Positions 33,887 through 43,115 are shown, counted from the first letter of the stretch. The stretch: DNA of 64,000 nt from Marinobacter sp. X15-166B (GCF_001752365.1 NZ_MEIY01000001.1:1041024-1105023); one strand, 5' to 3'. Made by a program: numbers and translations. Notes: a model not told the origin generated them from the sequence alone.

Positions 33887-34771
33887 ATGCTTGCCCAGAT
33901 TCTCGCCACGCTGTTGCCGGTGTTTGCAATCGCCGCCTGCGGTGCACTTTATGGTCGTTATCGCAGCCCCGATATCCAGGGACTGAACACCCTGAACATG
34001 GAACTGTTTGTACCCATGCTGGTGTTTGCGGTGCTTGCCGACCAGCAGGCCCCGTTGCAGGATTACGCCCATTTGGCGGTGGCTGCGACGGTGATCGTGC
34101 TCGGTTCGGGCCTGTTGCTGTGGCCCTTGGCGAAATGGCTGCAACTGGATGTCAAAACCTTCCTGCCTCCGATGATGTTCAACAATTCCGGCAACATGGG
34201 GCTGCCATTGATTGTGCTGGCATTTGGAGAAGCGGCGCTGCCCGCGGCGGTGGTCTTGTTCATTGTCGAAATGCTGCTGCACTTTTCCGTGGGGCTGCGC
34301 ATGCTCGACCCCCACTCCCCGTTGTGGCGTTTGTTCAGGGTACCGGTGGTGATCGCCACCATCGCCGGTCTGAGCATCAATCTGGGAGGCGTAGCTCTGC
34401 CCGGCTGGCTGCTGGAGGCCCTCAATATGCTCGGCAGTGTATGCATTCCGCTCATGTTGTTTACCCTCGGCGTGCGCATGCTGGAGGTGGACTTCAACGA
34501 CTGGAAACTGGGCATGCTCGGGGCGGTTGCCTGCCCCCTCAGTGGCCTGATTCTCGCCTGCCCGCTGGTGTGGCTGATGGACCTGCCGCCCCTGCAAGTG
34601 GCCGCCCTGTGGGTATTCGCCGCGCTGCCACCGGCGGTCTTGAACTATATGGTCGCCGAACAATACCGTCAGGAGCCTCACCGGGTGGCCTCGCTCGTAC
34701 TCATCGGCAATCTGGGCAGTTTGGTGGTCATGCCTCTGGTGCTGGGAGCGGTGTTTACCCTGCAAGCCTGA
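33887..34771 (+). CDS. AEC-family permease
   Basis: A 294-residue carrier of the auxin efflux carrier superfamily with about ten helices and an internal two-half layout. The first half includes LNMELFVPMLVF and the conserved FNNSGNMGLPL segment (helix 4-5 break with Asn and Pro), a diagnostic motif. Bacterial members carry malate, other dicarboxylates or amino-acid derivatives. The gene is divergent from patB with a shared upstream region of 197 bp. Confidence 0.85.
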   Translation: MLAQILATLLPVFAIAACGALYGRYRSPDIQGLNTLNMELFVPMLVFAVLADQQAPLQDYAHLAVAATVIVLGSGLLLWPLAKWLQLDVKTFLPPMMFNNSGNMGLPLIVLAFGEAALPAAVVLFIVEMLLHFSVGLRMLDPHSPLWRLFRVPVVIATIAGLSINLGGVALPGWLLEALNMLGSVCIPLMLFTLGVRMLEVDFNDWKLGMLGAVACPLSGLILACPLVWLMDLPPLQVAALWVFAALPPAVLNYMVAEQYRQEPHRVASLVLIGNLGSLVVMPLVLGAVFTLQA

Positions 34772-34827
34772 CCCCAGCGACGCGCCGCCGCGATCGCCCG
34801 CCCGGCTCAGCCGATGCACGATCAGAG

Positions 34828-34856
34828 TTAGCGGCGCCGGCACCGGCTGCTATAGT
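34828..34856 (+). promoter_or_regulatory. Candidate promoter for the DUF4398 lipoprotein operon
   Basis: TATAGT (34851-34856) lies 17 bp after TTAGCG (34828-34833). The -10 is good and the -35 is weak. A leader of about 90 nt separates it from the first lipoprotein gene. Confidence 0.4.
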
Positions 34857-34948
34857 TAAGTCTAGCCGTTTTCGTCAGGCAGTCCGTCCGTTATGAGCAG
34901 TAGACGAGAGGGGATGACGGTTCCGTTTTCCACTCAAGGAGTCGCTGC

Positions 34949-35326
34949 ATGAATCTTCTTCGAAATTGCAGGCACGCCGCGATTGCGCTCGGTTGCCTCA
35001 TTCTGTTAGCGGGGTGTGCGAGCAAAGCTCCGCGACCCGATGCTTTGGTTATCTCCGCCTCGGCGGCGATCGAACAGGCCGAAGCAGCCGGCGCCCGTCA
35101 GTACGAACCTGTGCTGCTGAATCAGGCCACCAATAAGGCCGCCGACGCCCGGGAACTGATCGACCGGGAACAGTACCAACAAGCCACACGCCTGCTGGAG
35201 CAGGCCACGGTGGACGCCCAGCTCGCGGCAGCCAGTTCGGAAACGCAAAAATCCCGGCAAGCCGCTGAAGAAATCAGCCGCAATATTGAAGCCTTGCGTA
35301 TGGAACTCAATGAGAACGCCCAGTGA
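34949..35326 (+). CDS. DUF4398-type lipoprotein
   Basis: A 125-residue lipoprotein. The signal sequence ends in the lipobox LLAGC, giving lipidated Cys23. The mature part is Ala/Glu/Gln-rich and almost wholly helical (SASAAIEQAEAAGARQY, QQATRLLEQATVDAQLA), the pattern of DUF4398. AAGGAG precedes the ATG. It is 23 bp from the following OmpA-domain lipoprotein, which starts with the same kind of domain. Residue after Cys is Ala, so outer-membrane sorting is expected. Confidence 0.8.
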   Translation: MNLLRNCRHAAIALGCLILLAGCASKAPRPDALVISASAAIEQAEAAGARQYEPVLLNQATNKAADARELIDREQYQQATRLLEQATVDAQLAAASSETQKSRQAAEEISRNIEALRMELNENAQ

Positions 35327-35349
35327 GCCCTGCAACAGGAGATGACACC

Positions 35350-36138
35350 ATGATCAAGCAGAGTCTGTCTGCAAGCCTGTTGGCGGTGGCGTTTCTGGCC
35401 ATCGCAGGCTGCGCCAGTGCCCCCCAGGACAACGCCATGGTCGCCGAGGCCCGCCGTGCCGTCGCCGCCATTGAAAACGACCCCAACGTTGCCCGCAGCG
35501 CCGCCACCGATCTGCGCAGCGCCAACAAATATCTGGAAAACGCCGAGTCACTGCTGGCCGAAGACGCCGAAACCGTCAAGGTGGAACACGCGGCTTATCT
35601 GGCCAGGCAACATGCGATGATCGCCGCCCGAAAAGGCGAACGCGAGGCGCTGAGCAAACGCATCAACCAGGCGGAAGAGACCCGCCGCCAAATTATGCTG
35701 CAAAACAGTAATCGGGAAGCCGAGGCATTGCGCCGGCAAATGGCCGCCCTGCAAGCCGAAAAAACCGAGCGGGGCATGGTGCTGACCCTCGGTGACGTAT
35801 TGTTCGACGTCAACAAAGCCGACCTCAAAGCCGCGTCTGCGCGCACCATCGACCGGCTGGCCGAATTCATGGCCGAGTACCCGGAGCGGCGGGTGCGCAT
35901 CGAAGGTTACACCGACAGTACCGGTGACGCCGGGTACAACCAGCAACTGTCCGAGCGCCGCGCCCTGGCGGTGCGCGACGCCCTGCAGGCCCGGGGTATT
36001 GCCAGCAGCCGGATCGAGTATCAGGGTTACGGCGAACAGTACCCGGTCGTCAGCAACGATACTGCCAGCGGCAGGCAACAGAACCGGCGGGTGGAAATCG
36101 TGATTTCTGATCAGGACGGCCGGCTGCAAGCACGCTGA
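35350..36138 (+). CDS. DUF4398-OmpA family lipoprotein
   Basis: A 262-residue outer-membrane lipoprotein. The lipobox IAGC gives Cys at about residue 21. A helical DUF4398-like segment and coiled coil (about 25-145) precede a C-terminal OmpA peptidoglycan-binding domain starting at about 148 (LGDVLFDVNKADL), with IEGYTDSTGD and NRRVEIVI. This plan spans from outer membrane to cell wall. AGGAG lies upstream of ATG 35350. It is paired with the short DUF4398 lipoprotein, and a strong inverted repeat follows the stop. Confidence 0.88.
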   Translation: MIKQSLSASLLAVAFLAIAGCASAPQDNAMVAEARRAVAAIENDPNVARSAATDLRSANKYLENAESLLAEDAETVKVEHAAYLARQHAMIAARKGEREALSKRINQAEETRRQIMLQNSNREAEALRRQMAALQAEKTERGMVLTLGDVLFDVNKADLKAASARTIDRLAEFMAEYPERRVRIEGYTDSTGDAGYNQQLSERRALAVRDALQARGIASSRIEYQGYGEQYPVVSNDTASGRQQNRRVEIVISDQDGRLQAR

Positions 36139-36165
36139 CGCGCCTCTCGGACGGTGTTGTAAACG

Positions 36166-36199
36166 CCCCCAAGCCGGACCATCCGCCCCGGCTTGGGGG
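36166..36199 (+). terminator. Perfect 12-bp hairpin after the lipoprotein operon
   Basis: CCCCCAAGCCGG (36166-36177) and CCGGCTTGGGGG (36188-36199) are exact complements with a 10 nt loop, 27 bp after the stop. No T tract follows, so it may slow or end transcription weakly, or protect the 3' end. Confidence 0.6.
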
Positions 36200-36264
36200 T
36201 GCCTTGACCCAACCATGTAACCGGCGTATCACTGGTTCACCGGCACTCGGAAAGGGACCTCACT

Positions 36265-38766
36265 ATGAGCGTTTTGCTACTGTTAATCAGCGCCCTGGTG
36301 TTGATTTATCTGGGCATCGGTGGAACCCGCGCCACAATCACGCTGGTGATCGCGCTCCTTATCGGTGTGGTGCTCGATGATTGGCACTTTCTCAGCCTGT
36401 TATTGGGCGGTGCGGCGCTTGCTTTTGGGCTGCTCCTCCTGTTTCCGACTCAATTGCGCAAAGACAGACTGAGTGCTCCGTTATTGCGCTGGGTAAAGGG
36501 CAAACTGCCCCAGTTGTCCGCCACCGAGGCCGAAGCGCTGCAAACCGGCACCGTCGATTGGGATGGGGAGCTGTTTTCCGGCCAGCCCGACTGGTCCAAA
36601 CTACTGGCCGCCGCACCGGCGCATCTGAGCAACGAAGAACAGGCTTTTCTGGACGGACCGGTGGAAGAACTGTGCGGGATGCTCGACGACTGGAAAATCA
36701 CCAACGAACTCTATGACTTACCGGAACAAGCCTGGACGTTCATTCGCCACAACGGTTTTTTCGGTTTGGTGATTCCCAAAGAAGATGGCGGGAAAGGCTT
36801 TTCCAATACGGCGCATTCCGAAATTGTGATGAAACTATCCACCCGCAGTGTATCGGCCGCCGTCACCGTCATGGTGCCCAACTCGCTCGGCCCGGGCGAG
36901 TTGCTGATGCATTACGGTACCGACGCCCAGAAAAAACACTACCTGCCCCGGCTGGCGGCGGGCACCGAGATTCCCTGTTTCGCACTCACTTCACCGATTG
37001 CCGGTTCCGATGCGGGCGCCATTCCCGACAAAGGCATCGTGTGCCGAGGCGACTGGCAGGGCGAGCAGGTGCTGGGGCTGAAGGTCACCTGGAACAAGCG
37101 GTATATCACCCTCGCACCGGTCGCCACGCTGATCGGGTTGGCCATCAAGGTGTACGACCCGGACCGGTTACTGGGTGGTGAGGAGGAGGTGGGCGTGACC
37201 TGCGTGCTGGTGCCCGCCGACCTTGAAGGGGTGCACCGCGGTGCCCGTCACTTGCCCATGAACACCGTCTTCATGAATGGACCGACCTGGGGCACGGAGG
37301 TGTTTATTCCTATGGACCAGGTCATTGGCGGGCAAGCGATGCTCGGTCGTGGCTGGACCATGCTGCTGGAATGCCTGTCCATTGGCCGCTCCATCTCACT
37401 GCCGGCGCTGGGCACGGGCGCTGGCAAGGTAGCGTGTCTGGCCACCGGCTCCTACGCCCTGGTGCGGGAGCAGTTTGGCCGCTCCATCAGTCAGTTTGAA
37501 GGCGTCCAGGAGGCATTAGAGCCAATTGCCGGCTACACCTACATGATGGATGCCGCCCGTTTATTGACCGCCGGCATGCTGGATCGGGGGGTCTGGCCCG
37601 CGGTGCCTTCCGCGGTGCTGAAGTACCGCAATACCGACCTGATGCGCGAGGTGATCAATCACGCCATGGACGTGGTGGCCGGGCGTGGTGTGATCACCGG
37701 ACCACGCAATTTTCTGTCCCGTGCCTACCAGGCCGTTCCCATCGGCATCACCGTTGAGGGGGCCAATATTCTGACCCGCAGTCTGATGATTTTTGGTCAG
37801 GGCGCTATTCGCTGTCACCCCTTCATCGCCGAGGAAATAGCCGCGGCGGGCATGGAAGACCAGCAGGCCGCGGTGGAAAAATTTGACGGGGTATTTTACC
37901 GGCACCTCGCTCACACCACCCGCAACGCCCTGCGTGCACTGGTTCTCGGCCTGACCCGAGGGGTGCTTGAACCAGTCCCGGATCGGGGCAACATCCGCCC
38001 CTGTTATCGCCAGCTGGCACGTTTTTCAGCCGCATTTGCGCTGTTGACCGATGTGACCCTGCTGTCCGTCGGCGGCGCCCTCAAAGCCCGCCAGCGTTTA
38101 TCCGGGCGCATGGCTGACTGCCTGGTGCACCTTTATTACGCCTCCGCCATCATCAAACAATGGCATGAGGAGGGGTATCCCCCCAACCAGCGTCCGGTGG
38201 TGGAGTGGGGTCTGAAAACCTGCCTGCGGGATCTGCAGCATCAGATGCGGGAACTGATCATCAACTTCCCGGTAAGGTCCCTGCGCTGGCCCTTGCGCCT
38301 GCTGGTGTTCCCCTTGGGTGCCACCGGCCTCAACGGGCCCGGCGACCCACTGGGCGCCACCGTTGCCGCCAGTATTGTGCAAGACACGCCCCTGCGGGAA
38401 CGCATCACCCGGGGCTGCTTCCGGACAGACAACCCGGACGACCCACTGGGACGGGTACTCCAAGCCTACCGGCTGGCCAATGAAACCCGGGAAATGCGCG
38501 CGCGCCTGCACCAGGCCATCCGCGCCCGTAATGAAGACGAGCTGGATGCCATAGCCTTGCTGATGGGGCACGAGCGCAAACAGCTGGTGGACTGGGCCTG
38601 TGAACAAGACATCATTCAAGGTTCCGAGTGTGACGCGCTGCTGGAAGCCCTGACAGCCCTGTACGACGTGATACGGGTGGATGCCTTCGACGCCGACGGT
38701 CTCAAGGAACTGGCTGCCGCCGCCGAGGGCAAACGCCGGGTGATTGAGCGCCCTCCCCACGAGTAA
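36265..38766 (+). CDS. fadE: Membrane-associated acyl-CoA dehydrogenase (FadE)
   Basis: First enzyme of fatty acid beta-oxidation: oxidises acyl-CoA to trans-2-enoyl-CoA with FAD. At 833 residues it matches FadE (814 in E. coli) rather than ordinary 380-residue dehydrogenases. Two N-terminal hydrophobic segments (about 2-60) suggest membrane attachment. FAD and substrate regions are recognisable: PCFALTSPIAGSDAGAIPD, KRYITLAPVATLIGLA and GRGVITGPRNFLSRAY. The C-terminal extension (about 560-830) is the DUF1974 region. It is a single gene between two intergenic regions. Confidence 0.93.
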   Translation: MSVLLLLISALVLIYLGIGGTRATITLVIALLIGVVLDDWHFLSLLLGGAALAFGLLLLFPTQLRKDRLSAPLLRWVKGKLPQLSATEAEALQTGTVDWDGELFSGQPDWSKLLAAAPAHLSNEEQAFLDGPVEELCGMLDDWKITNELYDLPEQAWTFIRHNGFFGLVIPKEDGGKGFSNTAHSEIVMKLSTRSVSAAVTVMVPNSLGPGELLMHYGTDAQKKHYLPRLAAGTEIPCFALTSPIAGSDAGAIPDKGIVCRGDWQGEQVLGLKVTWNKRYITLAPVATLIGLAIKVYDPDRLLGGEEEVGVTCVLVPADLEGVHRGARHLPMNTVFMNGPTWGTEVFIPMDQVIGGQAMLGRGWTMLLECLSIGRSISLPALGTGAGKVACLATGSYALVREQFGRSISQFEGVQEALEPIAGYTYMMDAARLLTAGMLDRGVWPAVPSAVLKYRNTDLMREVINHAMDVVAGRGVITGPRNFLSRAYQAVPIGITVEGANILTRSLMIFGQGAIRCHPFIAEEIAAAGMEDQQAAVEKFDGVFYRHLAHTTRNALRALVLGLTRGVLEPVPDRGNIRPCYRQLARFSAAFALLTDVTLLSVGGALKARQRLSGRMADCLVHLYYASAIIKQWHEEGYPPNQRPVVEWGLKTCLRDLQHQMRELIINFPVRSLRWPLRLLVFPLGATGLNGPGDPLGATVAASIVQDTPLRERITRGCFRTDNPDDPLGRVLQAYRLANETREMRARLHQAIRARNEDELDAIALLMGHERKQLVDWACEQDIIQGSECDALLEALTALYDVIRVDAFDADGLKELAAAAEGKRRVIERPPHE

Positions 38767-39101
38767 TCGAGGCGGCTGCGGGACCTTGTTTTTCACCGCC
38801 CCTGTGTGGTCCGGGTTGGTGGTTTTACCTATCTGATTTGTCTGCAAATACGGGTAAATCAGCATTATGCCGGACCGTGCTTGTTGACTACACTGACGGT
38901 CCCTTCTGACTCATTCGTAAATCTACTGTTTGGTACTTGGGGTTCTGGCCAGGGCGCCAGTCTGATGAGCTGGCTGCAGAGCCACCGCAGGGACTGACGC
39001 CTTCCGCTAATGCCCGCACCGACAAGCCCTGCAGATGCTCAGTAGGTTCACCTGAACACCGCTACGTATACGACAACTACCAACAGGGAGGAAGCCAACA
39101 T
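38767..39101. other. Intergenic region without a gene (fadE to EamA transporter)
   Basis: No convincing coding frame is seen. It contains a nested inverted repeat: TTTACC (38824-38829) facing GGTAAA (38853-38858), with ATTT facing AAAT inside, and CTGATTT facing AAATCAG. A weak promoter candidate follows, TTATGC (38865-38870) and TACACT (38889-38894) with an 18 bp spacer. The repeat would suit a regulator of the downstream transporter gene, or a structure at the end of the fadE transcript. Confidence 0.5.
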
Positions 39102-40001
39102 ATGTCTGGAAAAACCGTCAACAGTGCCATCCTGTTACTGATCATCGGCAATGCCATCGCATTGGTGTCTGATGTATTGATCAAGATGCTGGGCACCGAC
39201 GTCCCGATCTTTCAGTTTGCATTCATCCGCTGTGCCGTTACCCTGCTGGTGCTCTTGCCCCTGTGGAAACAGATCAATCGGGAAAAGTTGTTTGAAGGGG
39301 GCGTAGTACACTGTTTCCGGGCACACGCCCATCTGGCGGGTATTGTGTGCATGGTAATCGCTCTGGGGTCATTACCGCTGGCCACCGCGAACGCGATCTT
39401 CTACGTTGCGCCCATTCTGGTCATGGTGCTGTCGGTGCTGGTATTCGGGGAGCGCTTGTCCACCTTGAGTGTATTGGCCGTGGGCTGCGGCTTTTCCGGC
39501 ATCATTGTTATCCTGCGTCCGGTGGAGTTCAACTGGGCCGCCATCATGGCGTTGGGCGCGGCCGCGTCTCTTGCGGTCAATGCGGTGATGGTGCGCATGT
39601 TGCCAAAGCACCAGACCACCGTGCACACGTTGTTCCTGACCTATCTGATGGTTTTACCCGCCAGTTTTGCCCTGATGCTGTACGAAGGCGCTCCCTTTAA
39701 CCCGGCCATCGTGACCACCGCCATTGCGTCGGCGCTGTTGATTTTGGGTTACAACATCACCGTGCTGCTGGCGTACCGGCAAGTGGACGCCAACCAGGTG
39801 ACCAGTGCGGAATACACCGGACTGATCTGGGCCGTCGCCATTGGCTGGATCTGGTTCAATGAAACCCCCGACCTGTGGTTCGTGGTGGGCAGCTGCATGA
39901 TCGTAATCCCCCTGATCATGGTCAGTCTGCGCCAGCGCCGTCTGCCCCGCGCCGAAAGCCACTTTGTCACTGCCAGGGAATGTCCGGAAACCTCCGGCTG
40001 A
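39102..40001 (+). CDS. EamA-family (DMT superfamily) transporter
   Basis: A 299-residue membrane protein with ten helices and two EamA repeats. The first repeat includes FIRCAVTLLVLLPLW and LPLATANAIFYVAPILVMVLS, the second NITVLLAYRQVDANQVTSAEYTGLIWAVAIGWIWF, both characteristic of drug/metabolite exporters. GGGAGGAAG before ATG 39102 is a strong ribosome site; the frame is open further upstream without one. Substrate unknown. It is convergent with marC. Confidence 0.85.
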   Translation: MSGKTVNSAILLLIIGNAIALVSDVLIKMLGTDVPIFQFAFIRCAVTLLVLLPLWKQINREKLFEGGVVHCFRAHAHLAGIVCMVIALGSLPLATANAIFYVAPILVMVLSVLVFGERLSTLSVLAVGCGFSGIIVILRPVEFNWAAIMALGAAASLAVNAVMVRMLPKHQTTVHTLFLTYLMVLPASFALMLYEGAPFNPAIVTTAIASALLILGYNITVLLAYRQVDANQVTSAEYTGLIWAVAIGWIWFNETPDLWFVVGSCMIVIPLIMVSLRQRRLPRAESHFVTARECPETSG

Positions 40002-40026
40002 GGCGTTGCCGGTGAGCGGCTGAACC

Positions 40027-40656
40027 TCAGAGTCCGGCACTGGCAATAAAGCCGGCAACCCCCGTCAAAACAATTTCGGCGGCCATGGCCGAGAGCACCA
40101 GGCCGCTGATTTTCGACATGATATTCAGACCGGTTCGGCCCAAAGCCTTTTCCAGATAGTTGGACAGGTACAGCAACAGGGCCAGAAACAGCAACCCGGT
40201 GACCAGTCCCAGGACGCCGCCGATCATTTCGGTGGCGGTTCTCAGTTCCGCACCGTATACCAGGATGGCACCGATGGTGGCAGGCCCGATCATCACCGGT
40301 ATGGCCAGCGGGACCACGGCAATGTCGTCGCGGTCCTCCACCGGCAAGCCCGTGGCGTGATTGCGGGTACCGCTGTTCACCAGGCTGATTGCCGTCAGAA
40401 ACAGCAGCGTGCCCGCACCGATACGGAACGAGTTCAGGGTGATGCCGATCGCATTGAACAACACCGGACCGGCAAAGAACAGAATCAGCCCCAAAATCAG
40501 TGCCGACAGGGTGGCACGCCGGATAATCGAATTTTTCTCAGCCGCGGGTTGGCCTCGGGTCAGCGCCAGAAACATGGTGACCACAAAAAATGGCGCCAGC
40601 AGAAACAGGAAGCGGATGGCACTGCTCAGGTAGGTGCCCAGAAAAGAGTCAAGCAT
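40027..40656 (-). CDS. MarC-family integral membrane protein
   Basis: A 209-residue protein with six membrane helices of the MarC/YchE/UPF0056 family. It opens FLFLLAPFFVVTMFLALT and has IPVMIGPATIGAILVYG in the middle, the conserved family segment. The function of the family is not established; the name comes from the mar locus. The start ATG overlaps the stop of the upstream chaC-like gene by 8 nt, so the two are co-translated. Confidence 0.85.
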   Translation of the reverse strand: MLDSFLGTYLSSAIRFLFLLAPFFVVTMFLALTRGQPAAEKNSIIRRATLSALILGLILFFAGPVLFNAIGITLNSFRIGAGTLLFLTAISLVNSGTRNHATGLPVEDRDDIAVVPLAIPVMIGPATIGAILVYGAELRTATEMIGGVLGLVTGLLFLALLLYLSNYLEKALGRTGLNIMSKISGLVLSAMAAEIVLTGVAGFIASAGL

Positions 40657-41221
40657 CGGCGGGGGTCCAGGAGAGCAAGGTTTCCAGGGTGAATACGTGG
40701 TGATCGTCGTCCCCCAGACTGCGCAGGGCATCGGCCAGCTGCAGCAGGTAATCCCGGTTGGGCCCACTGGGGCCCTCGGCGGTGTCGATCTGTCGGGCGA
40801 TATCCAGGTCATCAGCGGGGCCGAGAAACGCACTGTTATCGGCGGTCGCAATGTACACCAGACCGTCACACCGGGTGCCGTCATCAAACTGCATGGCGGT
40901 GGTAAATCGCAGGTAACCGTTTTTTTCCCGCTCATCCAGATGAGTGAACACTTCAGGGGCGACGCGATAGGCCATGCCCCGGCATCGGGCCCCGGGCTGT
41001 TCCACCAGAGTGACAACCCGTCCGGGCGCCTGCGGCGTACCCCGATGGTCATGGGAGCCCTGCCAGAAGCGCCGTGCCCAGCCTTCGATACTGGCGGCCC
41101 GTTGTTCCAGAAAGGGAAAGTCGACCTTGTAAATCAAGGACCCGTAACCAAACAACCACACCGACGACACCCCTTCAAAACACTGGCGCTGGCGGTTGTC
41201 TTCAATGGTATTGGCGATCAT
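40649..41221 (-). CDS. ChaC-like gamma-glutamylcyclotransferase
   Basis: A 190-residue enzyme of the ChaC family, which splits glutathione into 5-oxoproline and Cys-Gly. The substrate-binding loop appears as VWLFGYGSLIYK, and the catalytic glutamate is expected in LDEREKNGY. WQGSHDHRGTPQAPGRVVTL is typical of ChaC proteins. It is first in a two-gene unit with marC and divergent from a thioredoxin-like membrane protein gene, so both neighbours touch thiol metabolism. Confidence 0.88.
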   Translation of the reverse strand: MIANTIEDNRQRQCFEGVSSVWLFGYGSLIYKVDFPFLEQRAASIEGWARRFWQGSHDHRGTPQAPGRVVTLVEQPGARCRGMAYRVAPEVFTHLDEREKNGYLRFTTAMQFDDGTRCDGLVYIATADNSAFLGPADDLDIARQIDTAEGPSGPNRDYLLQLADALRSLGDDDHHVFTLETLLSWTPADA

Positions 41222-41478
41222 GCAACCTGTCTCTGCGGAATTCGTCGAAAGGACTTGCGAAACCCCTCACGGAGCGTTGTTTAAACTGCCCATCCTAGAC
41301 GCTCTGCGGGGCGGCTGACAATGCGGGAAAACCCCTGCGCAACCCGCGCGGGTGCCCTGCGTCTCATTTTCACACAAATGAGTATATGCTGCCCGGGCCC
41401 GGTGAACTCCCGGCCAATTTTCCGGTCAACCCGGGTTCATGGCTGCAATGCGCCCTTTTCGTTAAACGGAGTCTGTCG

Positions 41479-42318
41479 ATGTTGTCGGTCAGTGTTGGCC
41501 CCCTGAGTCTGTCCCTCGGACAACTGCTGGTGATGGTGGCCTTTGTGATTGCGTTGATCACCGGCGGGCTGGCGGGCCGACAACGGCAAATACCCACCGC
41601 CAGTACGCTGGTAGACGTGTTTGTCGTGGCCATGCTGAGCGCCCGACTGGGGTTTGTGGTGCGCTACTTTGACTATTACCGCGACAACCTGTTCGGTCTG
41701 ATTGACATCCGCGACGGCGGCTTCGATATGGTTTCCGGGCTGATCGGCACCCTCGCCTTTACTGCCTGGTTGCTGTGGCGTCGCCCACCCATCCGTCGCC
41801 CTCTGGGGATCGCCGTTACCGCCGGTCTGCTGAGCTGGGGGGCCACTTTTGGGCTGATCAATCTGATTGACCAACAGGCAACGGCCATGCCGGAAGTCGC
41901 GCTCACCCAAATGGACGGCACCGCCGTGCAACTGAGCGCGGTGGCCGCAGGCCAGCCCCGGGTTGTCAACCTGTGGGCCACCTGGTGCCCGCCCTGCGTC
42001 CGCGAAATGCCGGTGCTGGAGGCCGCCCAGCAACAGTATCCGGAGATTGCCTTTGTGTTTGTAAACCAGGGCGAGCCGGAAGAGGCAATCCGCCGGTTTC
42101 TCGACGAACAGGGATTATCACTGGAACATGTGTACAGTGACCGCTCCGGTCTGGTGGGCCGGCAAGCCGGCAGCCAGGCATTACCAACCACATTATTTTA
42201 TGATGCCAACGGACGACTGGTAGACTCTCATCTGGGCGAGCTGTCCAGAGCCACACTCGCCCAGGGTCTCAGACGCTTCGATGCGCACTATCTGACCCCC
42301 TCATCTACTCAGGAGTAA
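41479..42318 (+). CDS. Membrane-anchored TlpA-type thioredoxin with Lgt-like N-terminal domain
   Basis: A 279-residue fusion. Residues 1-130 hold four hydrophobic helices that resemble part of prolipoprotein diacylglyceryl transferase (LSARLGFVVRYFDYY), but the catalytic Lgt motifs are not seen. Residues about 140-270 form a TlpA/ResA thioredoxin domain with the active site WATWCPPC (Cys170, Cys173) and a cis-Pro loop ALPTTLFYD. It probably supplies electrons or reduces disulfides in the periplasm. The dsbG-like gene follows after 8 bp. ATG 41479 was chosen for the clean membrane start. Confidence 0.82.
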   Translation: MLSVSVGPLSLSLGQLLVMVAFVIALITGGLAGRQRQIPTASTLVDVFVVAMLSARLGFVVRYFDYYRDNLFGLIDIRDGGFDMVSGLIGTLAFTAWLLWRRPPIRRPLGIAVTAGLLSWGATFGLINLIDQQATAMPEVALTQMDGTAVQLSAVAAGQPRVVNLWATWCPPCVREMPVLEAAQQQYPEIAFVFVNQGEPEEAIRRFLDEQGLSLEHVYSDRSGLVGRQAGSQALPTTLFYDANGRLVDSHLGELSRATLAQGLRRFDAHYLTPSSTQE

Positions 42319-42326
42319 CAACGACT

Positions 42327-43115
42327 ATGACCGGACCAACCCCCCTTCGCCGCCTGGCTCTCGGAGCCGCTCTGGCAACCACGGCACTGCTGCCGCTGAC
42401 GGTGCAGGCGGCCGACTATCCGGCTCCGGTGCAGCAGCTGGTTGAGCGTGGCGTCGATATTGTCGACCAGTTTGATGCCCCGGGAAACCTGACCGGGTAT
42501 GTTGGTGAAATGCAGGGCCAGCCGGTTGCCTTTTATCTGACCGATGACGGCCAGCACGTGATCATCGGCCCCATGCTGGACGCAGCAGGCAACAACCTCA
42601 CCGATGACAAAGTGCAGAAACTGGTTATCGGCCCCAAAATGGCCCAAGCCTGGCCGCAATTGGAACAAAGCAACTGGGCCCGCGAAGGTGACGCCAATGC
42701 GGAAACCATTGTCTACACTTTCACCGACCCCAACTGTCCGTACTGCCATAAATTCCACGAAGCGGCACAACCCTGGGTGGATGCGGGCAAGGTACAGCTG
42801 CGCCACGTGATGGTAGGCATTCTGCGGGCCGACAGCCTGACCAAAGCGGCCACCATTCTGGGCAGCAACAACCCCCACGAAGCCATCGTCCGTCATAACG
42901 CGGCTTTCTCATCCGGCGGTATCAAAGTCGATGACCGTGCGGTGAGCAAAGCCCGTGACCAGGTCGCCGCCAACAACCAGCTGATGCAAAGCCTCGGTCT
43001 GCGGGCCACACCCAGCACCTTCTACAAGGACGCCGATGGCCAGGTGACGATGAAGCAGGGGCTGCCCCGCCCGGCGGAAATCAGCGCCATCATGGGCAGC
43101 GAGCGCCCCCGGTAA
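42327..43115 (+). CDS. dsbG: DsbC/DsbG-like periplasmic thiol:disulfide isomerase
   Basis: A 262-residue secreted protein with a signal peptide (cleavage near VQA-ADY). The N-terminal dimerisation domain (about 26-110) is followed by a thioredoxin fold with active site CPYC (Cys137, Cys140) in FTDPNCPYCHKF and a cis-Pro loop ATPSTFY. CPYC and overall pattern fit DsbG better than DsbC (CGYC). Such enzymes keep single cysteines reduced or reshuffle disulfides. It is coupled to the TlpA-type membrane protein, a possible reductase partner, and ends at a strong terminator. Confidence 0.88.
   Translation: MTGPTPLRRLALGAALATTALLPLTVQAADYPAPVQQLVERGVDIVDQFDAPGNLTGYVGEMQGQPVAFYLTDDGQHVIIGPMLDAAGNNLTDDKVQKLVIGPKMAQAWPQLEQSNWAREGDANAETIVYTFTDPNCPYCHKFHEAAQPWVDAGKVQLRHVMVGILRADSLTKAATILGSNNPHEAIVRHNAAFSSGGIKVDDRAVSKARDQVAANNQLMQSLGLRATPSTFYKDADGQVTMKQGLPRPAEISAIMGSERPR

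Noticed and set aside
33787..34896. 369-codon plus-strand frame overlapping the AEC transporter
   Set aside because: The membrane-protein frame beginning 33887 has the AEC motif; the alternative frame is Gly/Arg/Ala-rich without structure.
38806..38997. Possible 63-residue protein in the fadE downstream region
   Set aside because: No ribosome site, no domain, and the stretch holds inverted repeats and promoter-like boxes instead.
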